From Nitratidesulfovibrio sp. SRB-5 (lineage in GTDB: Bacteria; Desulfobacterota; Desulfovibrionia; Desulfovibrionales; Desulfovibrionaceae): a DNA stretch of 64,000 nucleotides. Below are positions 36,370 through 45,368 of the stretch, piece by piece. The stretch's first letter is position 1. Each line of letters starts with the position of its first letter. Below the pieces are notes generated by a model that was not told where the DNA came from, searched no databases, and was given only the letters and a program-made list of their open reading frames with translations. Location: assembly GCF_019931275.1 (NCBI RefSeq), contig NZ_JAIOTY010000001.1, positions 992,001 through 1,056,000 of the forward strand. Direction: 5' to 3'. Made by a program: the position numbers and the translations under genes.

Positions 36370-37095
36370 ATGCCCGGATATTTCTGCCGTCAGATTTTGT
36401 CTTGCCTGATCCCGTCCCGTCTGATTTCGTGCCGTCAGATTTCATCCGGCCTGCTGCTGGCCGTGGCCCTGCTGTTGGCCATCGCCCCCCTTGCCGCCGC
36501 CGAGGAAACCCCGGAAGCCGCCCTGCGCCAGGTGCAGACCGCCATCGACACCAATGACGCCGCCCTGCTGGAGCGGTATGTGGACGTGGGGCGCATTGCC
36601 CAGCGCGGGGTGGATGCCTTCATGTCCGATCTGGTGGCCCGCCCGCCCAAGGCCGTTTCCGGCGGTGGCGAAACCCTGCCCCTGCTGGCCATGCTGTCCA
36701 GCGCGGTGCAGTCGGGCGCGCAGTCGCAGACCGCCCAGACCATGAAGATGCTGGTGGCGGAAGAAACCCGCAAGTTCGTGGTGTGGGGCGTGGCGTCCGG
36801 CAACTTCTCCGGCAAGCCGGTCAAGAAGGAGCGCAAGGCCACCGACGGCGGCCTGTTCTCGCCCCTGTTCTCCGACGCCTCCGTGGGCCGCAAGGAGTTG
36901 CGCGGCGTGAAGTCCGTGACCCGCGACGGCGACAAGGCCACCGCCTCGGTGACCCTGTTCGACCACGGCAGCGAACGCTCCTACCCCGTGGACCTGACCC
37001 TTTCCCGCCGTCAGGAGGGCAACTGGCAGGTCACCGACGTGACCAACGCCGCCGCGCTTATTGCCGCCATCCGCAAGGAAGCGGAGAACAGATAG
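36370..37095 (+). CDS. Exported protein of DUF2939 type
   Basis: 241 residues with an N-terminal signal (LLLAVALLLAIAPLAAAEE, about residues 29-47). The mature part has TPEAALRQVQTAIDTNDAALLERYVDV and a C-terminal NTF2/SnoaL-like pattern ending LSRRQEGNWQVTDVTNAA. I believe this is a DUF2939-like fold, but no function is known. AGGAAG lies five bases before the ATG. The sequence ISCRQISSGL just before the signal repeats LSCLIPSRL. It ends at a terminator shared with the tRNA-Leu region. Confidence 0.75.
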   Translation: MPGYFCRQILSCLIPSRLISCRQISSGLLLAVALLLAIAPLAAAEETPEAALRQVQTAIDTNDAALLERYVDVGRIAQRGVDAFMSDLVARPPKAVSGGGETLPLLAMLSSAVQSGAQSQTAQTMKMLVAEETRKFVVWGVASGNFSGKPVKKERKATDGGLFSPLFSDASVGRKELRGVKSVTRDGDKATASVTLFDHGSERSYPVDLTLSRRQEGNWQVTDVTNAAALIAAIRKEAENR

Positions 37096-37190
37096 GGCGT
37101 TGGCGTACCTAGCTGCCAGTGCAGGATGCTCTGGCCCCGTTTTTCCTGCACATTTCTGCAAGAGTGGGGCAGGAGTGGGATGGAAAGACA

Positions 37191-37238
37191 CAGCGGCCTG
37201 CGTGAGCACTTCTGGGTGCACGCGCAGGCCGCTGTTTT
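37191..37238 (+). terminator. Terminator of the 36370-37095 gene
   Basis: CAGCGGCCTGCG (37191-37202) pairs with CGCAGGCCGCTG (37223-37234), followed by TTTT. Confidence 0.8.
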
Positions 37239-37243
37239 CAATC

Positions 37244-37330
37244 TGGTACCGGGAGCGAGACTCGAACTCGCAAGGTGTTGCCACCGGCGGATTTTGAGTC
37301 CGCTGCGTCTACCAATTCCACCATCCCGGC
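37244..37330 (-). tRNA. tRNA-Leu (anticodon CAA)
   Basis: 87 nt with encoded CCA. Acceptor GCCGGGA pairs with TCCCGGT. The anticodon stem GCGGA/TCCGC encloses loop CTCAAAA with anticodon CAA. The long variable arm and T-arm GAGTTCGAGTCTC are typical of class II leucine tRNAs. It reads UUG codons. Confidence 0.95.
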
Positions 37331-37683
37331 AGGTGTAGGGAAAGGGCTATGGCATAGCGGGCATGGTCCGGTCAAGGGCAGAGTTGTTCCATGACTCGGA
37401 AGGGGCTGCTGGCGGCGGTCCGGGCGGGGCCGGTTCGCTGCCGGACAACCGGATATGGCCGGACAGGGCCGGATCGTAACCATGTCGTATGGTGCCGTGG
37501 CCGAGCGGGGCACGCCCCGATGCATGGCAGGCCCCTCAGCCGCCCAAGGGCAACTGTCGCTCACGCTGGGACGGATGCAGTTGCGCAGGCGCGTTTACCG
37601 GCCACACAGGGCCAGCCATCAACCCCTCAGGCCCGCCCGCAAGTCACGCAGACCCCCAGATTTTTCCGTCCCGCGCTGCTTTC
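37331..37683. other. Gap upstream of tRNA-Leu
   Basis: About 350 bp with no supported gene and no obvious repeat. The tRNA-Leu promoter should lie just to the right of 37330 on the minus strand. Confidence 0.45.
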
Positions 37684-38316
37684 CTACTGTCCGTCGGCGG
37701 ACAGGATCACCTTGGAAAAGGTGCTGCCGTTCCAGCGGTACATCACCTTATGGTCAAACTTCACCTGCGCAAGGCCGGTGGATGTCCACAGCAGGGCGCG
37801 AGCTTCCAGGCCGGACTCGCCAAGGCAGAGCATGACGGACGGGCTTGTGCCCGGGGGCAGCTTGTAGCCGGGGGCGAAAAAGTCGGTGATGTCGGGATCT
37901 TCCGGCGTGGCGGCGGGGGCCAGCCTGCCATCGGGCTTGCGGCGCCACAGTTCCAGCGCGCAGGCCTCGCCGTTCTTCACGCCCATGGCGGCCAGCGTGT
38001 CGCCGTTGTCGGCGCGGAACACCCGCACCGTCACGCGCGTGTCCAGCATGGGCAGGGCGCCCACCTCGTAGAGTTCCGGGGTGCTTTCGACAACCGCCCA
38101 GAAATTGGTTTCGCCCTCGTCGGCAAGCTGCTGCTTTTCTTCTTCGTTCAGCCCTTCGGCGGTATTTTCGAAGATGGTTGCGGGCAGCATCCGGAACATG
38201 TCCAGCGCGGTGACCTGTCCCCCGGCGGCATGGGCCGTTGCCGCGCCCGTTGCCGTCACCGTCAGTGCCGCCGCCAGTGTGACCAACAGGGCGACAACGC
38301 GCAGAATGCGATGCAT
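37684..38316 (-). CDS. Exported protein of unknown function
   Basis: 210 residues starting MHRILRVVALLVTLAAALTV, a standard signal peptide with cleavage near ATAHA. The mature part is acidic with two conserved-looking stretches, YEVGALPMLDTRVTVRVF and NGEACALELWRRKPDGRL. No family is recognised. AAGGAGCTC precedes the ATG at 38316. A periplasmic location is inferred. Confidence 0.75.
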   Translation of the reverse strand: MHRILRVVALLVTLAAALTVTATGAATAHAAGGQVTALDMFRMLPATIFENTAEGLNEEEKQQLADEGETNFWAVVESTPELYEVGALPMLDTRVTVRVFRADNGDTLAAMGVKNGEACALELWRRKPDGRLAPAATPEDPDITDFFAPGYKLPPGTSPSVMLCLGESGLEARALLWTSTGLAQVKFDHKVMYRWNGSTFSKVILSADGQ

Positions 38317-38697
38317 GATGAGCTCCTTCCTTCTTTCGATGCCGCCGCCAGCCTGCGGCGGCGCTGTCATGATACGCGGGCCACGGGGCCGTGTCCATTT
38401 GCAGGGTGCCAGAACCGTGGGGAATTTCCGTGAGCGGGGTCACGCCTTGGGTGGCGGCTGCGGCCTTGACCGGCAATTTCCGCGCACGCCGTCAGCGGAT
38501 GTCATGCGGCAGCATGGCGCCAGGCCGGATGCGTCTTGCATGACTGGGGGGATGGCATGTGAAAGAACCCCACCCCGTACCGCCATTGCGGCGCGCACCC
38601 GCGCAGGGTAGGGCGCCTGCTGTGAAATGGCGGGTAAAGCCGCTTCCAAGTCCCCGTGGTTTCCGGTATCACGGTGCTCCAACAAACGGAGCATATC
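38317..38697. other. Divergent gap between two genes
   Basis: About 380 bp. No clear promoter boxes, repeats or small gene are seen. Confidence 0.4.
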
Positions 38698-39384
38698 GTG
38701 AATCTTCCCGTCGGTTCATTCATCAACATGGCCGCCGTTGTCGGCGGCGGCGCGCTGGGCATGATGCTGGGCGCGCGCTTGCCCGACCGTGTGCGGGCCA
38801 TCGTGTTTCAGGGGTTGGGGCTGTGCACCATGGTCATCGGCATGCAGATGGCCTTCAAGACGGCCAATCCGCTGATCATGATCTTCAGCATCCTCAGCGG
38901 GGCCATCATCGGCGAACTGCTGCGGCTTGAAGACGCCTTCGCCCGAGCGGGCGAGGCGCTGAAGGCAAGGCTGCGTTCCGGAAACCCGCGCTTTACCGAT
39001 GGCTTCGTCACCGCCACCCTGCTGTTCTGCATCGGGTCCATGGCCATTCTGGGTCCGTTCGACGAGGGCCTGCGCGGCGACCGCACCATAGTGCTCACCA
39101 AGTCCATCCTCGATTGCTTCGCGGCCATCGCCCTGGCCTCGGCCTACGGGGTGGGCGTGCTGTTTTCCGCGCTGCCGCTGTTCATCTACCAGGGGGGGCT
39201 GACGGTGTTCGCCGGGGTGCTTCAGCCGTTGCTGGGCCCGGCGGTGATGAACGAACTGACCGCCACGGGCGGGCTGATGGTCATCGGCATCGGCATCAAC
39301 CTGCTGGAACTGAAGCGCATTCCGCTGGCCAACATGTTGCCCGCGCTGCTGACGGCGGTGCTGCTGGCCTCCATTTTCATGTAG
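38698..39384 (+). CDS. DUF554 family membrane protein (YdfK-like)
   Basis: 228 residues with six to seven hydrophobic segments. NLPVGSFINMAAVVGGGALG, FCIGSMAILGPFDEGLRGD and the SIASAYGVGVLFSALPLF type motif (LASAYGVGVLFSALPL) are DUF554 landmarks (PF04474). It sits in the inner membrane and is possibly a transporter; no function is established. The start is GTG at 38698 with GGAG six bases upstream. Confidence 0.88.
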   Translation: MNLPVGSFINMAAVVGGGALGMMLGARLPDRVRAIVFQGLGLCTMVIGMQMAFKTANPLIMIFSILSGAIIGELLRLEDAFARAGEALKARLRSGNPRFTDGFVTATLLFCIGSMAILGPFDEGLRGDRTIVLTKSILDCFAAIALASAYGVGVLFSALPLFIYQGGLTVFAGVLQPLLGPAVMNELTATGGLMVIGIGINLLELKRIPLANMLPALLTAVLLASIFM

Positions 39385-40044
39385 GGCGGCTGCGAAGCGG
39401 GCTGGCCTGGCGTGGCCGATGCGGGCAATCCGCACTGGCAAACCCTGCCTCCGCGTTGTGCACGACATGGTATTTTTCCGGCGCGTTCGCGTACCCGGCA
39501 TCACCGGGTGCACGGCGCGCCGGACGCCGTTTGGCGCGGTCTTCCGGTCGCATCCCGCAGTATCCTGCGGTCATCCTGCGGTCATCCGGGGGACGCCGGG
39601 GGACGCCGGGGGGGCCGCAGGCAGGCTCCACACTGGTCCCCGACAGCACGGTTCACGCGATGGTAACCGGACCATCTTGCGCCGGGTACTTGCCCCGAGC
39701 GCCGGATGTCGTATCTTACCCCCTGTTGCGATAAATACCCCGGTGCTGACCCGGTCCGCGCCGGTCCGCGCCGGTCCGCGCTGGTCCGCGCCGGTCCGCC
39801 CCGGTCCGCGCCGGTCCGTACCTGTTCGCACCGGACGGGCCGCAGGTCGCCCGGCAGGCGCAATGCCCGCGCATGGCGCGGTTTTTCGCCGTGCCCGTGG
39901 CCTGCTTCTGTGCCCGGAACCCGTGAGTCGGCCCCGCGACCGTCCGCTCTGGCGCCCGCGTTTCCGCATTTCCATCACACCAACCCGCGCGTCCCGCACG
40001 ACGCTTCGGCGGTTCCGCCGCCCGCCCCATACGAGACCCACCGC
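39385..40044. other. Long gap before uvrA with tandem arrays
   Basis: 660 bp. CATCCTGCGGT-type and GGGGGACGCC units repeat at about 39560-39612. The 10-bp CCGGTCCGCG array follows at 39751-39820. The frame upstream of uvrA is open across the array but has no ribosome site. No LexA box was recognised. Confidence 0.6.
39751..39820. repeat. 10-bp tandem array CCGGTCCGCG, seven copies
   Basis: Seven consecutive units (a few with one change, e.g. CTGGTCCGCG, CCGGTCCGCC, CCGGTCCGTA) followed by one decayed copy, CCTGTTCGCA. It lies 225 bp before uvrA. Confidence 0.93.
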
Positions 40045-43000
40045 ATGAGCAAGCCCTGCATCCATATCGAGGGAGCGCGCCAGCACAACCTCAAGAACGT
40101 CACCCTCGACATCCCCCGCGACGAACTGGTGGTGGTCTGCGGCCCCTCCGGCTCGGGCAAGTCCACCCTGGCCTTCGACATCGTCTACGCAGAGGGCCAG
40201 CGCCGCTACGTGGAATCGCTGTCGGCCTACGCGCGTCAGTTCCTGCCCCAGATGGACAAGCCGGAGGTGGAGAAGATCGAGGGGCTTTCCCCGGCCATTT
40301 CGCTGGAACAGCAGACGGCCACGCGCAACCCCCGCTCCACCGTGGGCACAGTGACCGAAGTGTACGACTTTCTGCGCGTGTTCTGGGCGCGGCTGGGGCG
40401 CATGTACTGCCCCCAGTGCGGCCTGCCCATCGAGGCGCGCGCGGCGGACGAGATCATCGCCGACATCCTGGCCCTGGGCGAGGGCACCCGGTGCATTGTG
40501 CTGGCCCCGCTGGTGGAATACCAGAAGGGCACCCACATCGACCGGTTCAAGAAGCTGAAGGCCGAAGGCTTCGTGCGGGTGCGGGTGAACGGGGCCATCA
40601 TGGGCATCGACGAGGTGCCCGCGCTGGACAAGAACCGCAAGCACTCCATTGATCTGGTGGTGGACCGGCTGGTCATCAAGGACGGCATCCGGGGGCGGCT
40701 GGCCGATTCGGTGGAACTGGCCCTGCGCTATGGCGACGGACGGCTGGTGGTGCATTTGCCCGCTGAAGGCGCGAACGGCAAAGACGGGAAAGACGCCGGT
40801 GACGGGAAGGGCGGCAACGCCGGGCGCGACATAGTGCATTCCACGGAATCGGTGTGCCCGGTCTGCCGCATCAGCCTGCCCGCGCCCAGCCCGCAACTGT
40901 TTTCGTTCAACAGCCCGCAGGGGGCCTGCCCGCGTTGCCTGGGCCTTGGCAGCGTGGAATACTTCGAGCCCGCGCTGGTGGCGCCCAACCGGGGGCTGTC
41001 GCTGAACACCGGCGCGCTGCTGCCGTGGAAGAACACCAAGCTGTTCGAACGCCACAGGGATGCCCTGACGGCCCTGGGCAAACGCTGGGGCTTCACCCTG
41101 TCCACGCCGCTGGCCGCCTATTCGGCGGACGCGCTGGACGCGCTGTTCCACGGCGAGACCGAGGACGGCCGCCCGGCGGGGCGCGGCGCGGGCAGCAACC
41201 TGCGCCGCAACTGGCTGGGCGGGTCCGTGGTGGTGGGCGGCAACGGCCAGAACGGGAGTACCGGCGAGAACGGGGGGAGTGGAGGCCACGACCACGGCCC
41301 GGCGCTGCCCGTGACCCCCGCAGCCGCCAACGGCGGCGCGGTCACGGCCGACCGCTGGCCCGGCGTGGTGTCCATCCTCGAACAGGGCATGCAGTACGGC
41401 GACGCTTGGCGCGAACTGCTTTCGCGCTACCGCCAGAGCATGGCCTGCCCGGTGTGCTCCGGGGCGCGCCTGCGCCCGGAATCGCTTTCCGTGCGGGTGG
41501 ACAGCCTGAACATCCACGAATTCTGCTCCATGTCCGTGGCCCGCGCGCTGGACTGGCTGCGCGAGCGCCGCTTCGAGGGGCGCCACGCGCTGGTGGCCGA
41601 GCCGCTGATGAAGGAACTGCACCACCGGCTGGAATTCATGGTCAACGTGGGGCTGGACTACATCGCCCTTGGCCGCAACATGGCCACCCTGTCCGGCGGC
41701 GAGGCGCAGCGCATCCGCCTGGCCTCGCAACTGGGGTCGGGCCTTGTGGGGGTCACCTACGTGCTGGACGAACCCTCCATCGGCCTGCACCCGCGCGACA
41801 ACGAGCGGCTCATCAAGACCCTGCGCAGCCTGCAACGGCGCGGCAACACAGTGCTGGTGGTGGAGCACGACGAGGCCACCATCCGCGAGGCGGACACCGT
41901 CATCGAGCTTGGCCCCGGTTCCGGCGCGCTGGGCGGCGAGGTGGTCTTCATCGGCCCGGTGGACACCCTGCTGTCCTCGTCGCAAAGCCTTACCGCGCAG
42001 TACCTGCGGGGCGACATGGCCATTGCCCGCCCCCGGGCGCGCCGCGCCCCGCGCGGCTGGATGACCCTGCACGGGGTGACCACCAACAACCTGCAGGGCA
42101 TCGACTGCCGGGTGCCGCTGGGCGTGCTGACCTGCGTGACCGGGGTTTCCGGCTCGGGCAAGAGTTCGCTGGTCATGGACACCCTGTACAAGCACCTTGC
42201 GCTGGCGCAGGGCATCCGGGTGGACCAGCCGGGCACCATCGAGGGCATCGAGGGCGCGGAGACCATCGAACGCATCGTGTCCATCGACCAGACGCCCATC
42301 GGCCGCACCCCGCGCTCCAACCCGGCCACCTACACCAAGATATTCGACGAGATACGCGGTATCTTCGCCATGACCCCGGATGCCCGCAAGCGTGGCTACA
42401 AGCCGGGGCGGTTTAGCTTCAACGTGCGCGGGGGCCGTTGCGAGGCCTGCGGCGGCGACGGGCAGATCCGCGTGGAAATGCACTTCCTGCCCGACGTCTA
42501 CGTGACCTGCGACGTGTGCAAGGGCCGCCGCTACAACCACGAGACGCTGGAAGTGCGCTACAAGGGGCTGAACATTGCGGAAGTGCTGGACCTTACCGTG
42601 CGCCAGGCACGCCAGTTCTTCGAAAACTACCCGGTGCTGGAGCGCCGCCTTGGGGTGCTGGAGGATGTGGGGCTGGAATACCTGCGCCTTGGTCAGCCCG
42701 CCACCACGCTGTCCGGCGGCGAGGCCCAGCGCATCAAGATATCGCGCGAGCTGGGCAAGCGCAGCCTGCCCGGCACCATGTACATCCTGGACGAACCCAC
42801 CACCGGCCTGCACATGCACGAGGTGGGCAAGCTGATCACCGTGCTGAACCAACTGGTGGACCGGGGCGCCACGGTGACGGTCATTGAGCACAACACCGAC
42901 GTCATCCTGGCCTCGGACCACGTGGTGGACCTTGGCCCCGGCGGCGGCGAGAACGGCGGGCGCATCGTTTCGGCGGGCACGCCGGAAGAGATCATGGACG

Positions 43001-43419
43001 ACCCGCACTCGGTGACCGGCAGCTTTCTGGTGCAGGAACACGCCACCCGCCACCCCGGCGTGCCCATGCCGCGCGTGCCCGTGGCCGCCGCGCCAGCGCC
43101 CATCCAGATTCCCGGCCTTGATGCCCCAAGCGCGGGTGATGCGGAGGATGGGGAGGACGCAGACTTCGACGCTTCCGATCCGGATGCTGGCGATGACATG
43201 GATGGAGCGAGCGGCACGGGTGGCTCGACGGCCTCCGCAAGGCCGGGCCGCAAGCCCAGGGCCGCCACGGTGGACAAGGGCACGGGCAAGGGCGGCACGT
43301 CCGCCAAGCCGGGCAAGGCAGGCGCGGCAGCCGTGAACACGACGGCCCCCGCCGCCCCGGCTGGACCGGATGGACCGGTTGGACCGCGCAAGCGCGGCAG
43401 GCCCCGCAAGAATCCCTAG
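40045..43419 (+). CDS. uvrA: Excinuclease ABC subunit A
   Basis: 1124 residues, about 180 longer than typical UvrA. The start ATG at 40045 matches the family N-terminus ([19 protein letters not shown]). Two ABC domains are present: Walker [10 protein letters not shown] (about 33-41) and GVSGSGKSS (about 701-709), and signature LSGGEAQR in each half. The zinc modules are CPVC...CPRC (about 271-296) and CEACGGDG...CDVC (about 799-822). UvrA scans DNA for bulky lesions and loads UvrB. The extra length comes from a low-complexity insert (about 392-434, [15 protein letters not shown]) and a Pro/Ala/Asp-rich tail of about 130 residues with Lys/Arg near the end. The core looks intact and functional. 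Confidence 0.95.
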   Translation: MSKPCIHIEGARQHNLKNVTLDIPRDELVVVCGPSGSGKSTLAFDIVYAEGQRRYVESLSAYARQFLPQMDKPEVEKIEGLSPAISLEQQTATRNPRSTVGTVTEVYDFLRVFWARLGRMYCPQCGLPIEARAADEIIADILALGEGTRCIVLAPLVEYQKGTHIDRFKKLKAEGFVRVRVNGAIMGIDEVPALDKNRKHSIDLVVDRLVIKDGIRGRLADSVELALRYGDGRLVVHLPAEGANGKDGKDAGDGKGGNAGRDIVHSTESVCPVCRISLPAPSPQLFSFNSPQGACPRCLGLGSVEYFEPALVAPNRGLSLNTGALLPWKNTKLFERHRDALTALGKRWGFTLSTPLAAYSADALDALFHGETEDGRPAGRGAGSNLRRNWLGGSVVVGGNGQNGSTGENGGSGGHDHGPALPVTPAAANGGAVTADRWPGVVSILEQGMQYGDAWRELLSRYRQSMACPVCSGARLRPESLSVRVDSLNIHEFCSMSVARALDWLRERRFEGRHALVAEPLMKELHHRLEFMVNVGLDYIALGRNMATLSGGEAQRIRLASQLGSGLVGVTYVLDEPSIGLHPRDNERLIKTLRSLQRRGNTVLVVEHDEATIREADTVIELGPGSGALGGEVVFIGPVDTLLSSSQSLTAQYLRGDMAIARPRARRAPRGWMTLHGVTTNNLQGIDCRVPLGVLTCVTGVSGSGKSSLVMDTLYKHLALAQGIRVDQPGTIEGIEGAETIERIVSIDQTPIGRTPRSNPATYTKIFDEIRGIFAMTPDARKRGYKPGRFSFNVRGGRCEACGGDGQIRVEMHFLPDVYVTCDVCKGRRYNHETLEVRYKGLNIAEVLDLTVRQARQFFENYPVLERRLGVLEDVGLEYLRLGQPATTLSGGEAQRIKISRELGKRSLPGTMYILDEPTTGLHMHEVGKLITVLNQLVDRGATVTVIEHNTDVILASDHVVDLGPGGGENGGRIVSAGTPEEIMDDPHSVTGSFLVQEHATRHPGVPMPRVPVAAAPAPIQIPGLDAPSAGDAEDGEDADFDASDPDAGDDMDGASGTGGSTASARPGRKPRAATVDKGTGKGGTSAKPGKAGAAAVNTTAPAAPAGPDGPVGPRKRGRPRKNP

Positions 43420-43778
43420 GCCGGTTTGGCCGCGTCGCCTTCAGGGCGCGCCCGGCGGGTGGTGCCGGATCGGCGCAGGCGGGCAATGTCCGACCCTCGG
43501 CCCATACCGTTGCCCCCGTGCACGTGTGCACGGGGGCGTCGCGTCTCTGCAATTCTGCTTGGCCGGACCTGCCGGAGATGGCAGGGCCGCGTTCCGGTGC
43601 ATGGCATGCGACACGGGCTGATGCCTGCGTGTGAAGAAGTGTCAGGCCGTGCAGCGCATCCTTGTCCGACGTGGTAAGCGCCTACTCCGCTCCTGTCATG
43701 TTTCCGTTGCCGCATCCAGCGCATGGGTGTAAGATGCCCAGCGAATTGACCGTACGTTTTGCCCCACAGGAGATGCAC
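43420..43778. other. Gap between uvrA and the NYN-domain gene
   Basis: About 360 bp. It holds a perfect 12-bp hairpin, GCCCCCGTGCAC with its complement across a two-base loop, at 43512-43537, probably ending uvrA transcription although no T-run follows. No gene. Confidence 0.6.
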
Positions 43779-45035
43779 ATGGGCCGATTTTCCGGCTTCG
43801 ACGAAGTATATGCCGCGCTGTATGTGGATTTCGACAATATCTATTCGCGCCTGCGCGAACAGGATGAAGACATTGCCCGCGCCTTTGCCACCAACCCCCA
43901 GCGCTGGGTGAAGTGGATAGAAGGGCATGCCCTGCGCATGTTGTACGGCGACGGGGTGCGCCGCCGCATCCTGAAACGCATCTGCTACATGAACCCGCAG
44001 TGCTTTCACGAGTTCCGTCCATTCTTCATCCGTGCCGCCTTTCAGGTGGTGGACTGCCCGCCCCTGACCAATCAGGGCAAGACCAGCGCCGACATCCATC
44101 TGGTCATGGACTGCATGGACGCGCTGAACCATTCCACCCGCTTCGACGAATTCATCATCCTTTCCGGTGACGCGGACTTCACGCCGCTGCTCATCCGCTT
44201 GCAGGAACACGCCCGCCGCCCGCTGGTGCTGTCCGTGGGCTATACCTCGCCCGCGTACACCGCCGCCGCCTCGTGGCGCATCCGCGAAGACTGGTTCGTG
44301 CAGCAGGCCCTGGAAGACGAACGTCCGGCGGAACCCGTCCCCGCGCCCGCCCCGTACGCCCCGCGCGGCAACGGCGAGCGGCTGGCCCGCGTGGCCGAGG
44401 TGGTGCGTCGCACCGTGGCCGATGCCTCCGCCCCCGTGGGCGTGGCCTCGCTGGCCCAGATCCTTCAGCGAGAGGTGGATCCCGGCGCGGACTGGTTCGG
44501 CTACGGTCGCCTGCGCGACCTGCTGGACGTGCTGGACCTGAAGGGGCTGGAGTTTTCGGCGGTGCCGCCCGGCTACCTGTACGACCCGGAACGCCATGAA
44601 CAGCCCGAGGAACGCGACGCCCACGACGACTTCCGCTCGCGCTACCCCGACCTGTACGACTTTGCCCTGAAGGTGCACCGCCTGACCGACATGCCCCTGC
44701 TGCGGCCCGACCATTTCCGGCAGCTGCTGGGCATCATCGTGGAAGAGGTCAATGCCAACGGGTTCTTCATGACCACCACCTCGCGCAACGTGCGCGACCG
44801 GTGCGTGGAGGCGGGCCTGCCCATTGCGCGGGGCCACGTGAACTTCGTGCTGGTGGGCATTGCGCGCGGGGGCTACCCCCTCAACGAGCAGGACGGCGTG
44901 AACCTGCGCGAGGTGGGCAAGGCCTTTCTGCGCAACGCCTACGACCTGTGCCGCATGTCGCAGATCGACCTGACCAAGGCGGAACAGCAGATGTTGCTGG
45001 TGTGGATACTCCCCAAGGAGTCCATGGGCGATTAG
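43779..45035 (+). CDS. NYN-domain protein with LOTUS/OST-HTH-like C-terminal modules
   Basis: 418 residues. The N-terminal PIN-like NYN domain (about 1-180) has its acidic metal residues in YVDFDNI (about 15-21), KTSADIHLVMDCMDAL and SGDADFTPL (129-137). After a Pro-rich linker, two winged-helix-like modules follow (about 200-275 and 290-400), the first with GVASLAQILQREVDPGADW, resembling the OST-HTH/LOTUS RNA-binding fold. The layout suggests a ribonuclease acting on structured or small RNA. AGGAG six bases before ATG 43779 decides the start over the ATG at 43773. A structured hairpin element begins at its stop codon. Confidence 0.85.
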   Translation: MGRFSGFDEVYAALYVDFDNIYSRLREQDEDIARAFATNPQRWVKWIEGHALRMLYGDGVRRRILKRICYMNPQCFHEFRPFFIRAAFQVVDCPPLTNQGKTSADIHLVMDCMDALNHSTRFDEFIILSGDADFTPLLIRLQEHARRPLVLSVGYTSPAYTAAASWRIREDWFVQQALEDERPAEPVPAPAPYAPRGNGERLARVAEVVRRTVADASAPVGVASLAQILQREVDPGADWFGYGRLRDLLDVLDLKGLEFSAVPPGYLYDPERHEQPEERDAHDDFRSRYPDLYDFALKVHRLTDMPLLRPDHFRQLLGIIVEEVNANGFFMTTTSRNVRDRCVEAGLPIARGHVNFVLVGIARGGYPLNEQDGVNLREVGKAFLRNAYDLCRMSQIDLTKAEQQMLLVWILPKESMGD

Positions 45036-45183
45036 GGTGGCCTCGCCACTGCGTTCTTTTTGCCCTCTGGCGTCGTCAGAACGATTTTTCATTCAAGTCG
45101 AGTACGAGAAGAGTACACTCCTTTCATAAAAAATCGTTCTTCCTCGCCAGAGAACAAAAATCTCCGCAGTGACAACGCCACCC
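45035..45183 (+). repeat. Structured hairpin element, copy A
   Basis: The outer arm starting at the upstream stop codon (45035-45053, ending CCACTGCG) pairs with 45165-45183 (starting CGCAGTGACAACG). The second box TTTTTGCCCTCTGGCG (45057-45072) pairs with CGCCAGAGAACAAAAA (45145-45160) except for two adjacent C-A mismatches, also seen in copy C. The inner stem AGAACGATTTTTCAT (45078-45092) pairs with ATAAAAAATCGTTCT (45126-45140). The apical hairpin is GTAC-loop GAGAAGA-GTAC, then CTCCTTTCAT. Same architecture as 18355-18489 and 54863-55005, with unrelated arm sequence. Confidence 0.75.
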
Positions 45184-45239
45184 AAAGGCAAATGGCCTGT
45201 TTGCCTGATGGTGCGTCACGACGCAATGAAAACAACGAA

Positions 45240-45267
45240 CCGGCTCCCCTCGCGGGGAGCCGGTTTT
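45240..45267. terminator. Bidirectional terminator between NYN gene and aldehyde dehydrogenase
   Basis: CCGGCTCCCC (45240-45249) pairs perfectly with GGGGAGCCGG (45254-45263) around a TCGC loop, followed by TTTT. The minus side has TTCGTTGTTTTC. It lies between convergent genes. Confidence 0.85.
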
Positions 45268-45368
45268 CGCATTCTGGGTCAAGGGCTTCCAGCGTTCAAC
45301 AGGCAAACCCGGTGCGGTGCGGAGTCTCAGCGGTCTATCCCGCGCGGGGCAGCATGCCTGCGGCCCGC

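Noticed and set aside
39751-39820. 10-bp array as a possible CRISPR
   Set aside because: Units are contiguous without spacers and the period is too short. It is a simple tandem repeat.
39571-43053. A minus-strand open frame of over 1100 codons opposite uvrA
   Set aside because: It mirrors the uvrA gene on the other strand, is rich in His/Gly/Ala/Gln with no domain, and reflects GC-biased codon use.
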